Shown here piece after piece: positions 42,071 through 50,168 of a stretch of DNA of 64,000 nt. A program made the translations under genes and the position numbers. The notes below the pieces were generated by a model. That model made no database searches. It saw only the letters and a list, made by a program, of their open reading frames with translations, and was not told the DNA's origin. This stretch comes from Caldilineaceae bacterium. GTDB lineage: Bacteria > Chloroflexota > Anaerolineae > Caldilineales > Caldilineaceae. Location of the stretch: contig JAHBVF010000009.1 in assembly GCA_019637685.1 (NCBI GenBank), positions 124,001-188,000 of the forward strand, in the 5' to 3' direction. The first letter of the stretch is position 1, and every line of letters begins with the position of its first letter.

Positions 42071-43421
42071 CTGCTTCTCCTGTAACTTTTCCTGTAACGG
42101 GGTATGCAAGAGCCTCGCGCCAGGCGCGCCGGCTGTTGACCGCCAGCAGCCATAGCCCACCCAACACAAGCCCAGCATAGGTGACAAAACTGATATTGCG
42201 CACCACCAGATCGTGTGCCGCGCCGCGCTCCACATCATAGACATTCAACGCCAGAAAAGCAAAGGCCGCGGACAGAACAATGACGCCCAGATAGATGAGG
42301 AGCCGTGCGCGCCGGGGCAACCAGCGTCCATCCACATTGGCAAAGCGAGTGCCCGCTGTGAAAATATCGTAGAGGAGGAGCAAGCCAAAGGCTGCAGCCG
42401 GCGGCAGACCGGCCAGATGCAGGGCAATGCTATTGATATCTGTGTCGATATTTTTGACCGCCAGGTATAGAAAGAAAGCGATGGCGATGGCGCGAAAGGC
42501 CACCCCCAGGAGAAAATGCCAGGGCTGGTGTGCTCTACGCCCACGCAGACGGGCCAGCCCTGTGCCAGCCAGTGCAAACGCCAACGCGACCACTGGCAGG
42601 ATCCATACCGGACGAGCGACAAACGTCAATAGCAGTGCCAGACCCGCCAGCAGCCCGGTCAGGGGCGCTGCCAATCGCTGCAACTCTCGGCCCAGCACCT
42701 GGCCCAGGCTTTCCCACAGACCGTTGGCGCTTTTCAGCACCCCATCCGCGCCGTCCACCCCCAACCAGAACCAGAAGGGCAGCCCCACAATATAGACACC
42801 CGCCAGGGAAGAATAGACTGACGCGGCTACTGTTGCGCTGTCTCCGCTGCGGCTGAGTGGAAAAGCGGACAACACAGATGCCCAAAGCAAAAATTCCAGG
42901 CCAGGGCGGGCGCGCCAAAAGGCGAGCCTCCCGCTTAATAGCCGGATCGTCAAGAGGAGCAGAGGCAGGAGCCAGAGCAGAAATCCCCTGCTTCCCTGGA
43001 TATAAGCAATGCCCGAACCGCTCAGCCAGGCCAGCACAAAATAACCAGCCACCGGCAAAAAGATGCGCTTACGGCAGTCGCTGGCACCGGTCAATATCAG
43101 CGCCCAGCCAGCCACCCAGCCCAGCAGATAGATGGGTGGCGCGGCAATGGGCACGGACAGTTGGAGGGTCCGCTGATAACCGGAAGTGGTGAATAGCACA
43201 AGGGGGAGTCGGTTCCCGGCCAGCTCAGAACCAAGCAGCGCCCCAATCAGCAGCAGGGCCAGGCCATAGCCCAACAGTGCCAGCCGCCGATAGGCTGGAG
43301 GAGAGTCGGCCAGGTCCAGGCGCAGAGAATCCCACGTATCGCGCAGATAGGCGGCCCCGCGTTGACGCAGCAGCGCGGGCAGGCGACGGAGAGCGCCAGG
43401 GGAGATAGCGGAAAGGGTCAT
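42054..43421 (-). CDS. Large polytopic membrane protein, unknown
   Basis: A 455-residue integral membrane protein with about ten hydrophobic segments from residue ~50 onward; the first 45 residues are basic and probably cytoplasmic. I recognise no family. It starts at ATG 43421, which shares an ATGA overlap with the stop of the ATL gene, and ends over the start of the NTF2-like gene. The three genes therefore form a tightly coupled unit. GC content is like its neighbours. Confidence 0.68.
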   Translation of the reverse strand: MTLSAISPGALRRLPALLRQRGAAYLRDTWDSLRLDLADSPPAYRRLALLGYGLALLLIGALLGSELAGNRLPLVLFTTSGYQRTLQLSVPIAAPPIYLLGWVAGWALILTGASDCRKRIFLPVAGYFVLAWLSGSGIAYIQGSRGFLLWLLPLLLLTIRLLSGRLAFWRARPGLEFLLWASVLSAFPLSRSGDSATVAASVYSSLAGVYIVGLPFWFWLGVDGADGVLKSANGLWESLGQVLGRELQRLAAPLTGLLAGLALLLTFVARPVWILPVVALAFALAGTGLARLRGRRAHQPWHFLLGVAFRAIAIAFFLYLAVKNIDTDINSIALHLAGLPPAAAFGLLLLYDIFTAGTRFANVDGRWLPRRARLLIYLGVIVLSAAFAFLALNVYDVERGAAHDLVVRNISFVTYAGLVLGGLWLLAVNSRRAWREALAYPVTGKVTGEADEQPQ

Positions 43422-43828
43422 TGTCTGCCTCTGCGCGCAGGACGGCTGCTGTTTCGTTTGCCCGGCCAGGGCAGCAGCGTATAGCCCCGCTCTGCCAGCC
43501 ACGCGGGATCGGGGCCATCCCAGCCAAAGCGGGCGAAATCCACCCGCACATTCGGGCCGAACTCCACGCCTTCTGCTTCCAAAAGTTTGCGCTGCCGCCC
43601 GCTCCCTCCCGGATCACCCCGGGGGCTGATGCCCCCCTGGCTGTTGATCACCCGCTGCCAGGGCACGTCCGAGCCAGCGGCCAGACCGGCCAGGGCGTAG
43701 CCCACCATCCGCGGGGTGGGCGCGTTGACGATCCACGCGATCTGGCCGTAGCTGGCAACCCGCCCCCTGGGAATCTGGCACACAACGGCCAGTATGTGAT
43801 CGTAGATGGAAGGAGGTGTGGCACTCAT
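43418..43828 (-). CDS. Alkyltransferase-like protein (ATL), MGMT family without the active Cys
   Basis: A 136-residue DNA-binding domain of the O6-alkylguanine-DNA alkyltransferase family: IYDHILAVVCQIPRGRVASYGQIA, then APTPRMVGYALAGL and VPWQRVINSQGGIS. The alkyl-accepting motif PCHR is replaced by PWQR, so it cannot repair directly. Such ATL proteins bind O6-alkylguanine and hand the lesion to nucleotide excision repair. The start was set at ATG 43828, after an AAGGTACAG site. A further ~50 residues follow the usual core. Confidence 0.85.
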   Translation of the reverse strand: MSATPPSIYDHILAVVCQIPRGRVASYGQIAWIVNAPTPRMVGYALAGLAAGSDVPWQRVINSQGGISPRGDPGGSGRQRKLLEAEGVEFGPNVRVDFARFGWDGPDPAWLAERGYTLLPWPGKRNSSRPARRGRQ

Positions 43829-43881
43829 CTGTACCTTACCAGTGAAAGGCTTGTTTTTTGTGCAAGTACAATGAGAGATTT

Positions 43882-43948
43882 TTGTATACACGGATGGGAA
43901 GAAACGCGGATCAGAAAAATCCGTGTTTCTTCCCATCCGTGTATACAA
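43882..43948. repeat. 30-bp near-perfect palindrome between ctaG and the ATL gene
   Basis: Arms 43882-43911 and 43919-43948 pair at 29 of 30 positions around a 7-nt loop. It lies in the gap between ctaG (ends 43975) and the ATL gene (starts 43828) on the minus strand. It is the longest and cleanest stem of the window. Confidence 0.8.
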
Positions 43949-43974
43949 CCTTCTTTGGCGCAGACTTTGCCGCG

Positions 43975-44883
43975 CTAGGTCCTGCGCCCGGAAACCCGAT
44001 GTTCCAGCCCGGGGGCAATCGTGCGCTGGGTGGCTTCCCAATCCATTGGCAGGGACGCGGGCGCGTCTTCGTTGCGAAAGACCTGGCCCAAAATCGCCAG
44101 ACAGATAGACACATATATCACACTGCCCAGCACCCAAATGGTACAGCCACTGATCCTCTGGTCCAGAAGGGGAGCCAGCGAGAAAACGGACGAACCCGCG
44201 GCATAGAGGGGATAGATGAGCGTCTCCTTAAAGGCCAGGGTAACGCCCACTGTCATATTGGGTATCTCACCGCCGAACAGGACATAGAAGAAGGCAATGC
44301 CCGGATGCAGTGCCCGGTGCAAGCGCGGCCCGCTCTTGACGACGTGCATCCAAAACAGCAAATAGACCAGCAGAAAGAGCCAGAGACTCGCAGCATAGCG
44401 CAGACTGTCGGTTACGCTCCACTGGAGAAAGGAGGGGTCTGCCCAGATGAGAAAGGAGCAGAAAGTGAGCAGCCAGATGGCCGCGGGCCGGGTAGCCGCA
44501 ACCAGACTCTGCGTCAGCCGCCCCTGACCGTGCAGCAGCCGGGTGGACGCACGGCGCAACGGTCTTGGCAGCCCCCAGCGCAAGGTTTGGATCGGCGCGC
44601 CCAGCCAGAGCAGCGGCGCGGCCAGCAGACCGAGAAGTATCTGTTGAATGGCGCGGGCCAGGAGCAATTCTGTGCGCAGGGCAAAGAGGGGCGAGAAAAA
44701 GACTATCGCCAGCAACAGCCAGCCCAGGCCAAAGGCCAACCCGCGGCGGGCCGCGATCCCAGGGGTGCTAACACCGCGCATCCGCCGCCAGCCGCGGGCA
44801 TAGAGCAGGCCAACGGCAGCCAGCATCAGCGCGCTTGCCGGACCCACCGACCAATTGGTGAGAAAAAAAGTAAAAGATGGCAT
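43975..44883 (-). CDS. ctaG: Cytochrome c oxidase assembly factor CtaG (caa3 type)
   Basis: A 302-residue membrane protein with about seven helices. It matches the CtaG/caa3-assembly family by the W/G-rich first helix region (YARGWRRM), LTFCSFLIWADPSF, VYLLFWMHVVKSGP and the GGEIPNMTVG loop; the family helps insert copper or otherwise mature the heme-copper oxidase. The start was placed at ATG 44883, giving the usual length; no convincing ribosome-binding site precedes it, and a GTG at 44952 is an alternative. No oxidase subunits are in the window. Confidence 0.78.
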   Translation of the reverse strand: MPSFTFFLTNWSVGPASALMLAAVGLLYARGWRRMRGVSTPGIAARRGLAFGLGWLLLAIVFFSPLFALRTELLLARAIQQILLGLLAAPLLWLGAPIQTLRWGLPRPLRRASTRLLHGQGRLTQSLVAATRPAAIWLLTFCSFLIWADPSFLQWSVTDSLRYAASLWLFLLVYLLFWMHVVKSGPRLHRALHPGIAFFYVLFGGEIPNMTVGVTLAFKETLIYPLYAAGSSVFSLAPLLDQRISGCTIWVLGSVIYVSICLAILGQVFRNEDAPASLPMDWEATQRTIAPGLEHRVSGRRT

Positions 44884-45233
44884 AGGGAAAACTATAGCTG
44901 TTTGCGCACAATTGGACAAATGAGGATCACTGGCTGATGTGAATATAGCCACGAATGACTCTACTGCGAAAAGCCTTTTGCGCCACTGCTATACACGGGA
45001 AACACTGATGAGAAGAAGGATTCTCTCCTGAAACCCTCTGCGCCGCCGCGTCTCCGCGGGGGAGATTGCCCTTTTTTCAGTAGAGCCACGGATGGATGCG
45101 AATAAATGTGGGTGAGACAAAGGGGCAGGGATGGATTTGTGGTTATCTGGGCAATCTGTGTCCGGTATTAAATGTTGGCCCAGCCCTGTCACCCCACTTT
45201 GTAAATCTGCCCTGGCTGGTAGATAATTCGCCT
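44884..45233. other. Divergent gap between ctaG and the PqqB-like gene
   Basis: The 350-nt gap has no convincing gene. It contains repeat-like text, including CTCTGCGCCGCCGCGTCTCCGCGG at about 45038 in broken form, and ends with the leaderless promoter of the PqqB-like gene at 45199-45227. Confidence 0.5.
45199..45227 (+). promoter_or_regulatory. Promoter placing +1 on the ATG of the PqqB-like gene
   Basis: TTGTAA (45199-45204) and GATAAT (45222-45227) are 17 nt apart. Seven bases past the -10 is 45234, the A of the start ATG. No ribosome-binding site precedes the ATG, consistent with a leaderless transcript. Confidence 0.6.
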
Positions 45234-46097
45234 ATGATAGAAGCCATTCTACTCGGCGCGGCCCAGGATGCAGGACTGCCCCAGGCGGGCTGTCGCTGCG
45301 ATCGCTGCTGCCGTGCCCACGCCAACCCGTCCTTGCGCCAATCCGTCGTCTGCCTGGGGCTGATCCACCGGCCCAGCGGCCAGATGTGGATGATCGACGC
45401 CACCCCGGACTTTCGGGAACAGTTGGCGCTGCTCCAGCAGGCCGCGCCCGACTGCCAACTGGCGGGGATTCTGCTCACCCACGCCCACATGGGCCACTAC
45501 ACCGGGCTGATCCAACTGGGCCGGGAAGCCTGGAATACCCAGCGAATGCCTGTCCACGCCACGCCCCGGATGGCTGCTTTTCTCCTGCGCAACCAGCCCT
45601 GGCAGCAACTGGCAAAGTTCGGCAATATCGCCATCCGCCTCAGCCCGCCGGACCGACCCATCCCCCTGGCCGCGGGGCTGACCGCCACCCCTCTTGCTGT
45701 GCCCCATCGGGATGAATGGAGCGACACAATGGCCTATCGAATCGACGGAACCGACCGCTCGCTCTTCTATTGCCCGGATATCGACGACTGGGACCGCTGG
45801 GAATATTCTCTGCCCCGGATGCTGGGCGAAACCGATGTGGCCCTGCTCGATGGCGCATTTTTCCACGCCGCAGAGATCCCCGGACGCGACATCGCGGATA
45901 TCCCCCATCCCCTGGCCACAGACACGACAGAGCGGGCCGCGGGCACGGCCTGTGATGTACGCCTGATCCATCTGAACCACACCAATCCCCTCTGGGATGA
46001 CAGTGTGGAACGGGCGTGGGTGGAGGAGCGGGGGATCGGTGTGGGCGCAACCGGCGATCGATGGGTGTTGGGAGACGCCCCTCCAACCCCCGGTTGA
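45234..46097 (+). CDS. PqqB-like MBL-fold metallo-hydrolase
   Basis: A 287-residue metallo-beta-lactamase-fold protein. It begins ILLGAAQDAGLPQAGCRCDRC, the PqqB-like N-terminus with a Cys cluster, and has LLTHAHMGHYTGL where a typical MBL motif would be HxHxDH; here the Asp is Gly. Later His/Asp residues (PHRDEWSDT, LFYCPDIDDW, LIHLNHTNP) complete a metal site. PqqB acts in pyrroloquinoline quinone synthesis, but no pqqA, C, D or E gene is near, so this is best treated as a paralogue with unknown substrate. The start ATG 45234 matches a predicted leaderless +1. Confidence 0.78.
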   Translation: MIEAILLGAAQDAGLPQAGCRCDRCCRAHANPSLRQSVVCLGLIHRPSGQMWMIDATPDFREQLALLQQAAPDCQLAGILLTHAHMGHYTGLIQLGREAWNTQRMPVHATPRMAAFLLRNQPWQQLAKFGNIAIRLSPPDRPIPLAAGLTATPLAVPHRDEWSDTMAYRIDGTDRSLFYCPDIDDWDRWEYSLPRMLGETDVALLDGAFFHAAEIPGRDIADIPHPLATDTTERAAGTACDVRLIHLNHTNPLWDDSVERAWVEERGIGVGATGDRWVLGDAPPTPG

Positions 46098-46207
46098 TTT
46101 CCCGGTTTGGCCGGCGGTTTGCGTCTTTGCTTGCCCGCGGCTACACTTGAATCGCTGCATTGCGACTGCCGGGATGCCCGGCTATTCAGCCCTGCAGCGC
46201 CCCTGTG

Positions 46208-46246
46208 TCTGTCAACTGTATCTGTCAACTGTATCCGTCAACTGTG
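46208..46246. repeat. Three tandem 13-bp units (TCTGTCAACTGTA)
   Basis: Units at 46208-46220 and 46221-46233 are identical and the third (46234-46246) differs at two positions. The array ends 20 nt before the ATG of the large membrane protein gene; it could be spacer or a regulator-binding array. Confidence 0.7.
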
Positions 46247-46266
46247 TTTTGTAAACTACCGACTGA

Positions 46267-49200
46267 ATGAAACCCATGCGCCGTCTGCTTCTGCTCATTT
46301 TCGGTCTCCTCCTCCTTCTGTGGGGGCGCGCCATTCTCGCCGATGGCGGGGTTGCATCCGCGGTGGCCCTGCGCGATGGACTGCTGGTGATTCTGGGCGG
46401 GCTGGTGCTTTTCGCGGCCAATAGCCGGTCACTCTTCCCCACCAGCACATCCGCGGGCGACACCTCCTTGCCTGGCTGGACACGGGTTGTGGCCGGGATT
46501 AGCTTTGGGCTGGCGCTGATTGGGAGCGGTTGGATGGCTATGGCTGTGGCCGGGGGAATCAGTGCGGGCGTTCTTTTTCTTCCGCTCCTGCTCTGGCTGG
46601 GCGGGCTGGCCGCGGGCGTGGGTGTGTTGTTCTGGCCCCGGCGAGACCGCGCCACACCCACACCGGGTGTGTGGACGGTGGAGAGCGCACGCCAGTTTTT
46701 GCAGAACAGGGCCAAGCGCAGCGCCAAAGACGAGCGGGGACTGCTCCTTCTCTCGCCCCGTTCGCGGCTGCTTTGGCTGGGACTGTTGGTTGTGGTTGGG
46801 CTGCTTTTGCGTGTGTGGAATTTCTCCGGACTGACCAGTGGCTGTCTGCCGCCGGAATGCAGCGGAATTCTGGCCGGGATGGCGTTTGGGCGCACGGGTG
46901 ATCTGGCCGCGCTGCTGGCAACGCCCTCGCCCGCGTTTACGCTGCTCCTTTCCTCGGCGCTAAACGTTCTGGGCACGAGTCAGAACAGTACGCTTCTGCT
47001 GGGGTTGCTCCTGGCTGGCGTGGGGATTCCTCTCTTTTATGGGGCGCTCAGCCGTTTTGTCCCCGCGGTCTACGCCCTTGTGGGGACGCTGCTCTTTCTC
47101 TTCAGCCCCTTTCATATCGCCCTCAGCCGCCACCCGTCCCCAGCCCTGCTGTTGATAACCGGCCTCTTTGGGCTGTTGGCGGTGCGGCCAATCTCCCCTT
47201 CGCCGAATCCTGCCCGGCTGGCCGCAACCGGCGTGCTGGGTGGTCTGTTGCTGATGGCCGTGCCGCCGCCGCTGGCACTGCTGCTCTTTCTCTGGTTGCT
47301 TCTGACGCCCCCCGCTGGCAAAACGGGCCGGCTTGCCTATTACGGGCCACTGGCTGCCGCGGCCCTTCCCGGCTTGGCCCGGGGGCTGGGTTGGGATAGT
47401 TTTGCTGAGACTTTTGCCGGGGGGTCCATTGCCTCGCTGGGCATGACAGCCGCGGAGGTGCTGGCCCGGATGGTTCAGGATGGTGGCTTTTTGCCGGGAG
47501 TGTTGGCGCTGCTGGGTGGGGCCTCGCTGGTGCGCTATGTCCGTTTGCGCCAGGGCTGGCTGTGGACCGCGGGCTTTGTGACACTCAGCCTGCCCCTCTT
47601 TGCCACGCCTTTTGCGATGAATACGCTTTTCCTTGCGCCCACAATTGTGCTGCTCTCTGTGGGGGCAGCCGTTACAATAGCCCAATTGCTCGACAGCTTT
47701 TTGCTGGTCTGGTCCAGGGTTTTGCCGCCCCGCCGGGTGGTTGCAAGCGCGGCTGTCCTGCTGGGGCTGCTGCTGGCGATTGGGGGCGGCTCCCGGCTCT
47801 ATGGCCTGGCCGAGGATATGGGGAGCGATGGGAACCAGAGCGGCGCGGCCATCGGCACTTTTCTGCACAAGCGTTTGGCCGATATCGGGGGAAATGGTAT
47901 TGGGGAAGATGGGCCACTGATGATTGTCCCCCGCGCGGTGCTGGACAGCCCGTCCACCCAACTGGCCGCCCAGGGCCTGCTTACCAATTCGCCCCACATT
48001 CTCCCGCTGGACCCGGTGGCACACTTGCCCTATACTGGCCCTCCTTTCATAGACCAGGGCATGGGTGATCTGCTCTATATTGTGCCTGCCCAGGACCGGG
48101 ACCTGGCCGAACGGCTGACACAGCTATATCCCGGCTCGATTGCCGAACCCATTGCCGACGACGGAGGGCCAGTCTTAGCCGTGGCCTATTCTGTGCCCCG
48201 CGCGGCCGCGGCTGGGGTGCAGGGATTGCCTGCTCTGTATTATGCCGGCGAAGAAAGCGGCCAGATGCAGGACGCCGCGGCCGCGCAGCGCGCGGGTCCA
48301 CTGGCGTTTGATTGGGGCGGGTCCGCGCCGCTTGTGCCGCCCTTTACAATGGAAGGGCAGGGCGCGCTCTATGTGCCTCAGGCGGGTGTCTATGGCTTCC
48401 GGCTGGTGACGGAAGGCGATGTCTCGGCGCAGATGCTTTTGCACACCCTGCCCGGCCCGTCTGTCAGGCTGGACAGCGATGCAGGGGGCAATGACACGGG
48501 GGGCAATGACGCGGGGAGCAATGAAGTGACGGTGGACCTGCCCCAGGGCTTTTTCCCGCTGGAAGTGACCGCGCACAGCCGGGGCATAGGGGACAGGCTG
48601 GCTGTCCAGTGGCAGCGCCCAGGCGGGGCCTGGGAATCGATTCCCCGGCCCGCGCTGTACAACCCGGAAGCTGTGCAGACAAACGGCATTCTGGCTCGCT
48701 ACTACGGGTCTGGGACGGATGATTCTGCTGTCGAAGCGTCGGGCGTGGATTTTGCCAATCTGGCCGCGGCGCCTCTGCTCGGCTGGCGTGTGGAGCCGTG
48801 GCTGGACGGCAGCGATCTGCTCCCCCTTTCCCGCGGGGTGGTGTGGCAGGCCAAAATCGCTGCACCGGTGGATGGAACCTATGGCTTTGGGGTCCAGGCC
48901 AATGGCGCGCACCAGTTGGAGATCGATGGCATTCTGCTGATCGATGCGGCTTCGGGCCAAAAGAGCAGCACCACATCCCTGCTTCTCAGCCAGGGCTGGC
49001 ACGATCTGACCCTGCGCTATCTGCCCCGAGGCAATGGCAAACTGGAACTGTTGTGGCAGCCGCCCGGCGCGGGTACGCAGAAGGGGATCGCGTCCGCGTT
49101 TTTGTCCCCGGCCCCCGCCCAGGTGGACTTTGTCGGCATCGCGCTGCCAGACCTGCCCGCGCCCGATCCCTCCCCCGCTGCGATGACGGCCCTGCCCCCG

Positions 49201-50106
49201 GGGGAATCTGCTTTTACCCAGGAACTGATCGTGCCCGCGGCCGACGGGCTGCCCGGCGATCTGCCTGATCTGCCCTTCTCTCTGCTGTGGCAGGTGGGCA
49301 CCTGTGGCACAGATGTGGAGCAGTTTCTCCAGCCCAGGGGCGTGGCAATCAACCGTTTCAACGAATTGGTCTATGTGGCGGATCAGGGCAACCGGCGGAT
49401 CGTTCTGCGGGATTTGGCCGATGGCGGGCTGGTGGACTATTACAGTTCCGAACTCTTTGAGGAACCCTTCGATATCGATGTCAATCTGCTGGGCCAGGTC
49501 TTTGTGCTGGACGCGGTTGCTCAGGTCATCTATCAGATGGAAGAACCCGGAGGAACGCCGATTGTCCAGCCCAACGAAACGGCCTTTTATCGGCCCAGGG
49601 GTATGGGGATGGATTTGAACGGCAGTTTCTATGTGGCGGATACGGGCGGCGCGCGGATTGTCAAGGTGAGCGGTATCGATGGCAAAGTGGAATTGCAGGT
49701 GGGCGGCCCGGATTCTGCCCTGGGCCAGGGACAGCCTGTGGATGTGATGCCCCTGCCTACCGGCGCTATCTATGCTGTGACAGCCCAGGACGGCACGCTC
49801 TGGCGGCTGGACACAGGCGAGTCGTGGACGGCCACGGCCCCGGCCAATACCTTCGACGCACCCCATCTGGCCGGTCTGACCACCAGCAACTTCTTTCTGA
49901 CCGACCCGGAACGCCGAATGATCATCTACTTTGACGAGAACGGCCAGGCGTTGGGCCAATTGCGCAGCGAACTGTTTGCCAAGCCGGTTGGGGCGGCGGG
50001 CCTGATTCTGGACACAAATCTGCTGCTGGCTGTCTCGGACAGTGCCGCCTGTCAGCTTTCTCTGTGGTCGGCTCCTTTGGATGCCATGCCTGTGGGCGGA
50101 GAATAG
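46267..50106 (+). CDS. Giant membrane protein: GT-C-like N-terminus, PA14-like modules, NHL-like propeller
   Basis: A 1279-residue protein. Residues ~1-500 are membrane helices (about a dozen) like a GT-C/dolichol-phosphate-mannose type glycosyltransferase, but I see no clear catalytic DxE/DD pair. Residues ~670-790 and ~805-940 are two PA14-like carbohydrate-binding modules (GTYGFGVQANGAHQLEIDG is typical). Residues ~1015-1200 read as NHL repeats (PRGVAINRFNELVYVADQGN, PRGMGMDLNGSFYVADTGG). The C-terminus would be outside the membrane. Such fusions are frequent in Chloroflexota; the glycan target is unknown. A 15-bp tandem repeat (48480-48525) codes for Gly/Asn repeats in the linker. Confidence 0.7.
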   Translation: MKPMRRLLLLIFGLLLLLWGRAILADGGVASAVALRDGLLVILGGLVLFAANSRSLFPTSTSAGDTSLPGWTRVVAGISFGLALIGSGWMAMAVAGGISAGVLFLPLLLWLGGLAAGVGVLFWPRRDRATPTPGVWTVESARQFLQNRAKRSAKDERGLLLLSPRSRLLWLGLLVVVGLLLRVWNFSGLTSGCLPPECSGILAGMAFGRTGDLAALLATPSPAFTLLLSSALNVLGTSQNSTLLLGLLLAGVGIPLFYGALSRFVPAVYALVGTLLFLFSPFHIALSRHPSPALLLITGLFGLLAVRPISPSPNPARLAATGVLGGLLLMAVPPPLALLLFLWLLLTPPAGKTGRLAYYGPLAAAALPGLARGLGWDSFAETFAGGSIASLGMTAAEVLARMVQDGGFLPGVLALLGGASLVRYVRLRQGWLWTAGFVTLSLPLFATPFAMNTLFLAPTIVLLSVGAAVTIAQLLDSFLLVWSRVLPPRRVVASAAVLLGLLLAIGGGSRLYGLAEDMGSDGNQSGAAIGTFLHKRLADIGGNGIGEDGPLMIVPRAVLDSPSTQLAAQGLLTNSPHILPLDPVAHLPYTGPPFIDQGMGDLLYIVPAQDRDLAERLTQLYPGSIAEPIADDGGPVLAVAYSVPRAAAAGVQGLPALYYAGEESGQMQDAAAAQRAGPLAFDWGGSAPLVPPFTMEGQGALYVPQAGVYGFRLVTEGDVSAQMLLHTLPGPSVRLDSDAGGNDTGGNDAGSNEVTVDLPQGFFPLEVTAHSRGIGDRLAVQWQRPGGAWESIPRPALYNPEAVQTNGILARYYGSGTDDSAVEASGVDFANLAAAPLLGWRVEPWLDGSDLLPLSRGVVWQAKIAAPVDGTYGFGVQANGAHQLEIDGILLIDAASGQKSSTTSLLLSQGWHDLTLRYLPRGNGKLELLWQPPGAGTQKGIASAFLSPAPAQVDFVGIALPDLPAPDPSPAAMTALPPGESAFTQELIVPAADGLPGDLPDLPFSLLWQVGTCGTDVEQFLQPRGVAINRFNELVYVADQGNRRIVLRDLADGGLVDYYSSELFEEPFDIDVNLLGQVFVLDAVAQVIYQMEEPGGTPIVQPNETAFYRPRGMGMDLNGSFYVADTGGARIVKVSGIDGKVELQVGGPDSALGQGQPVDVMPLPTGAIYAVTAQDGTLWRLDTGESWTATAPANTFDAPHLAGLTTSNFFLTDPERRMIIYFDENGQALGQLRSELFAKPVGAAGLILDTNLLLAVSDSAACQLSLWSAPLDAMPVGGE
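48480..48525 (+). repeat. In-frame 15-bp tandem repeat in the giant membrane gene
   Basis: Three 15-nt units around GGGGGCAATGACACG encode repeated GGND/GSNE motifs within an exposed linker. Being a multiple of three, changes in copy number would keep the frame. Confidence 0.7.
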
Positions 50107-50168
50107 AAATTGACGAATGGGTGTAGAATGTATTCACACTGACCGCCCTTTCAACTTTTGGAGATTTT

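Noticed and set aside
48175..49959. 594-codon open frame on the minus strand
   Set aside because: Antisense to the PA14/NHL part of the giant membrane gene; Arg/His/Gln-rich without recognisable domains.
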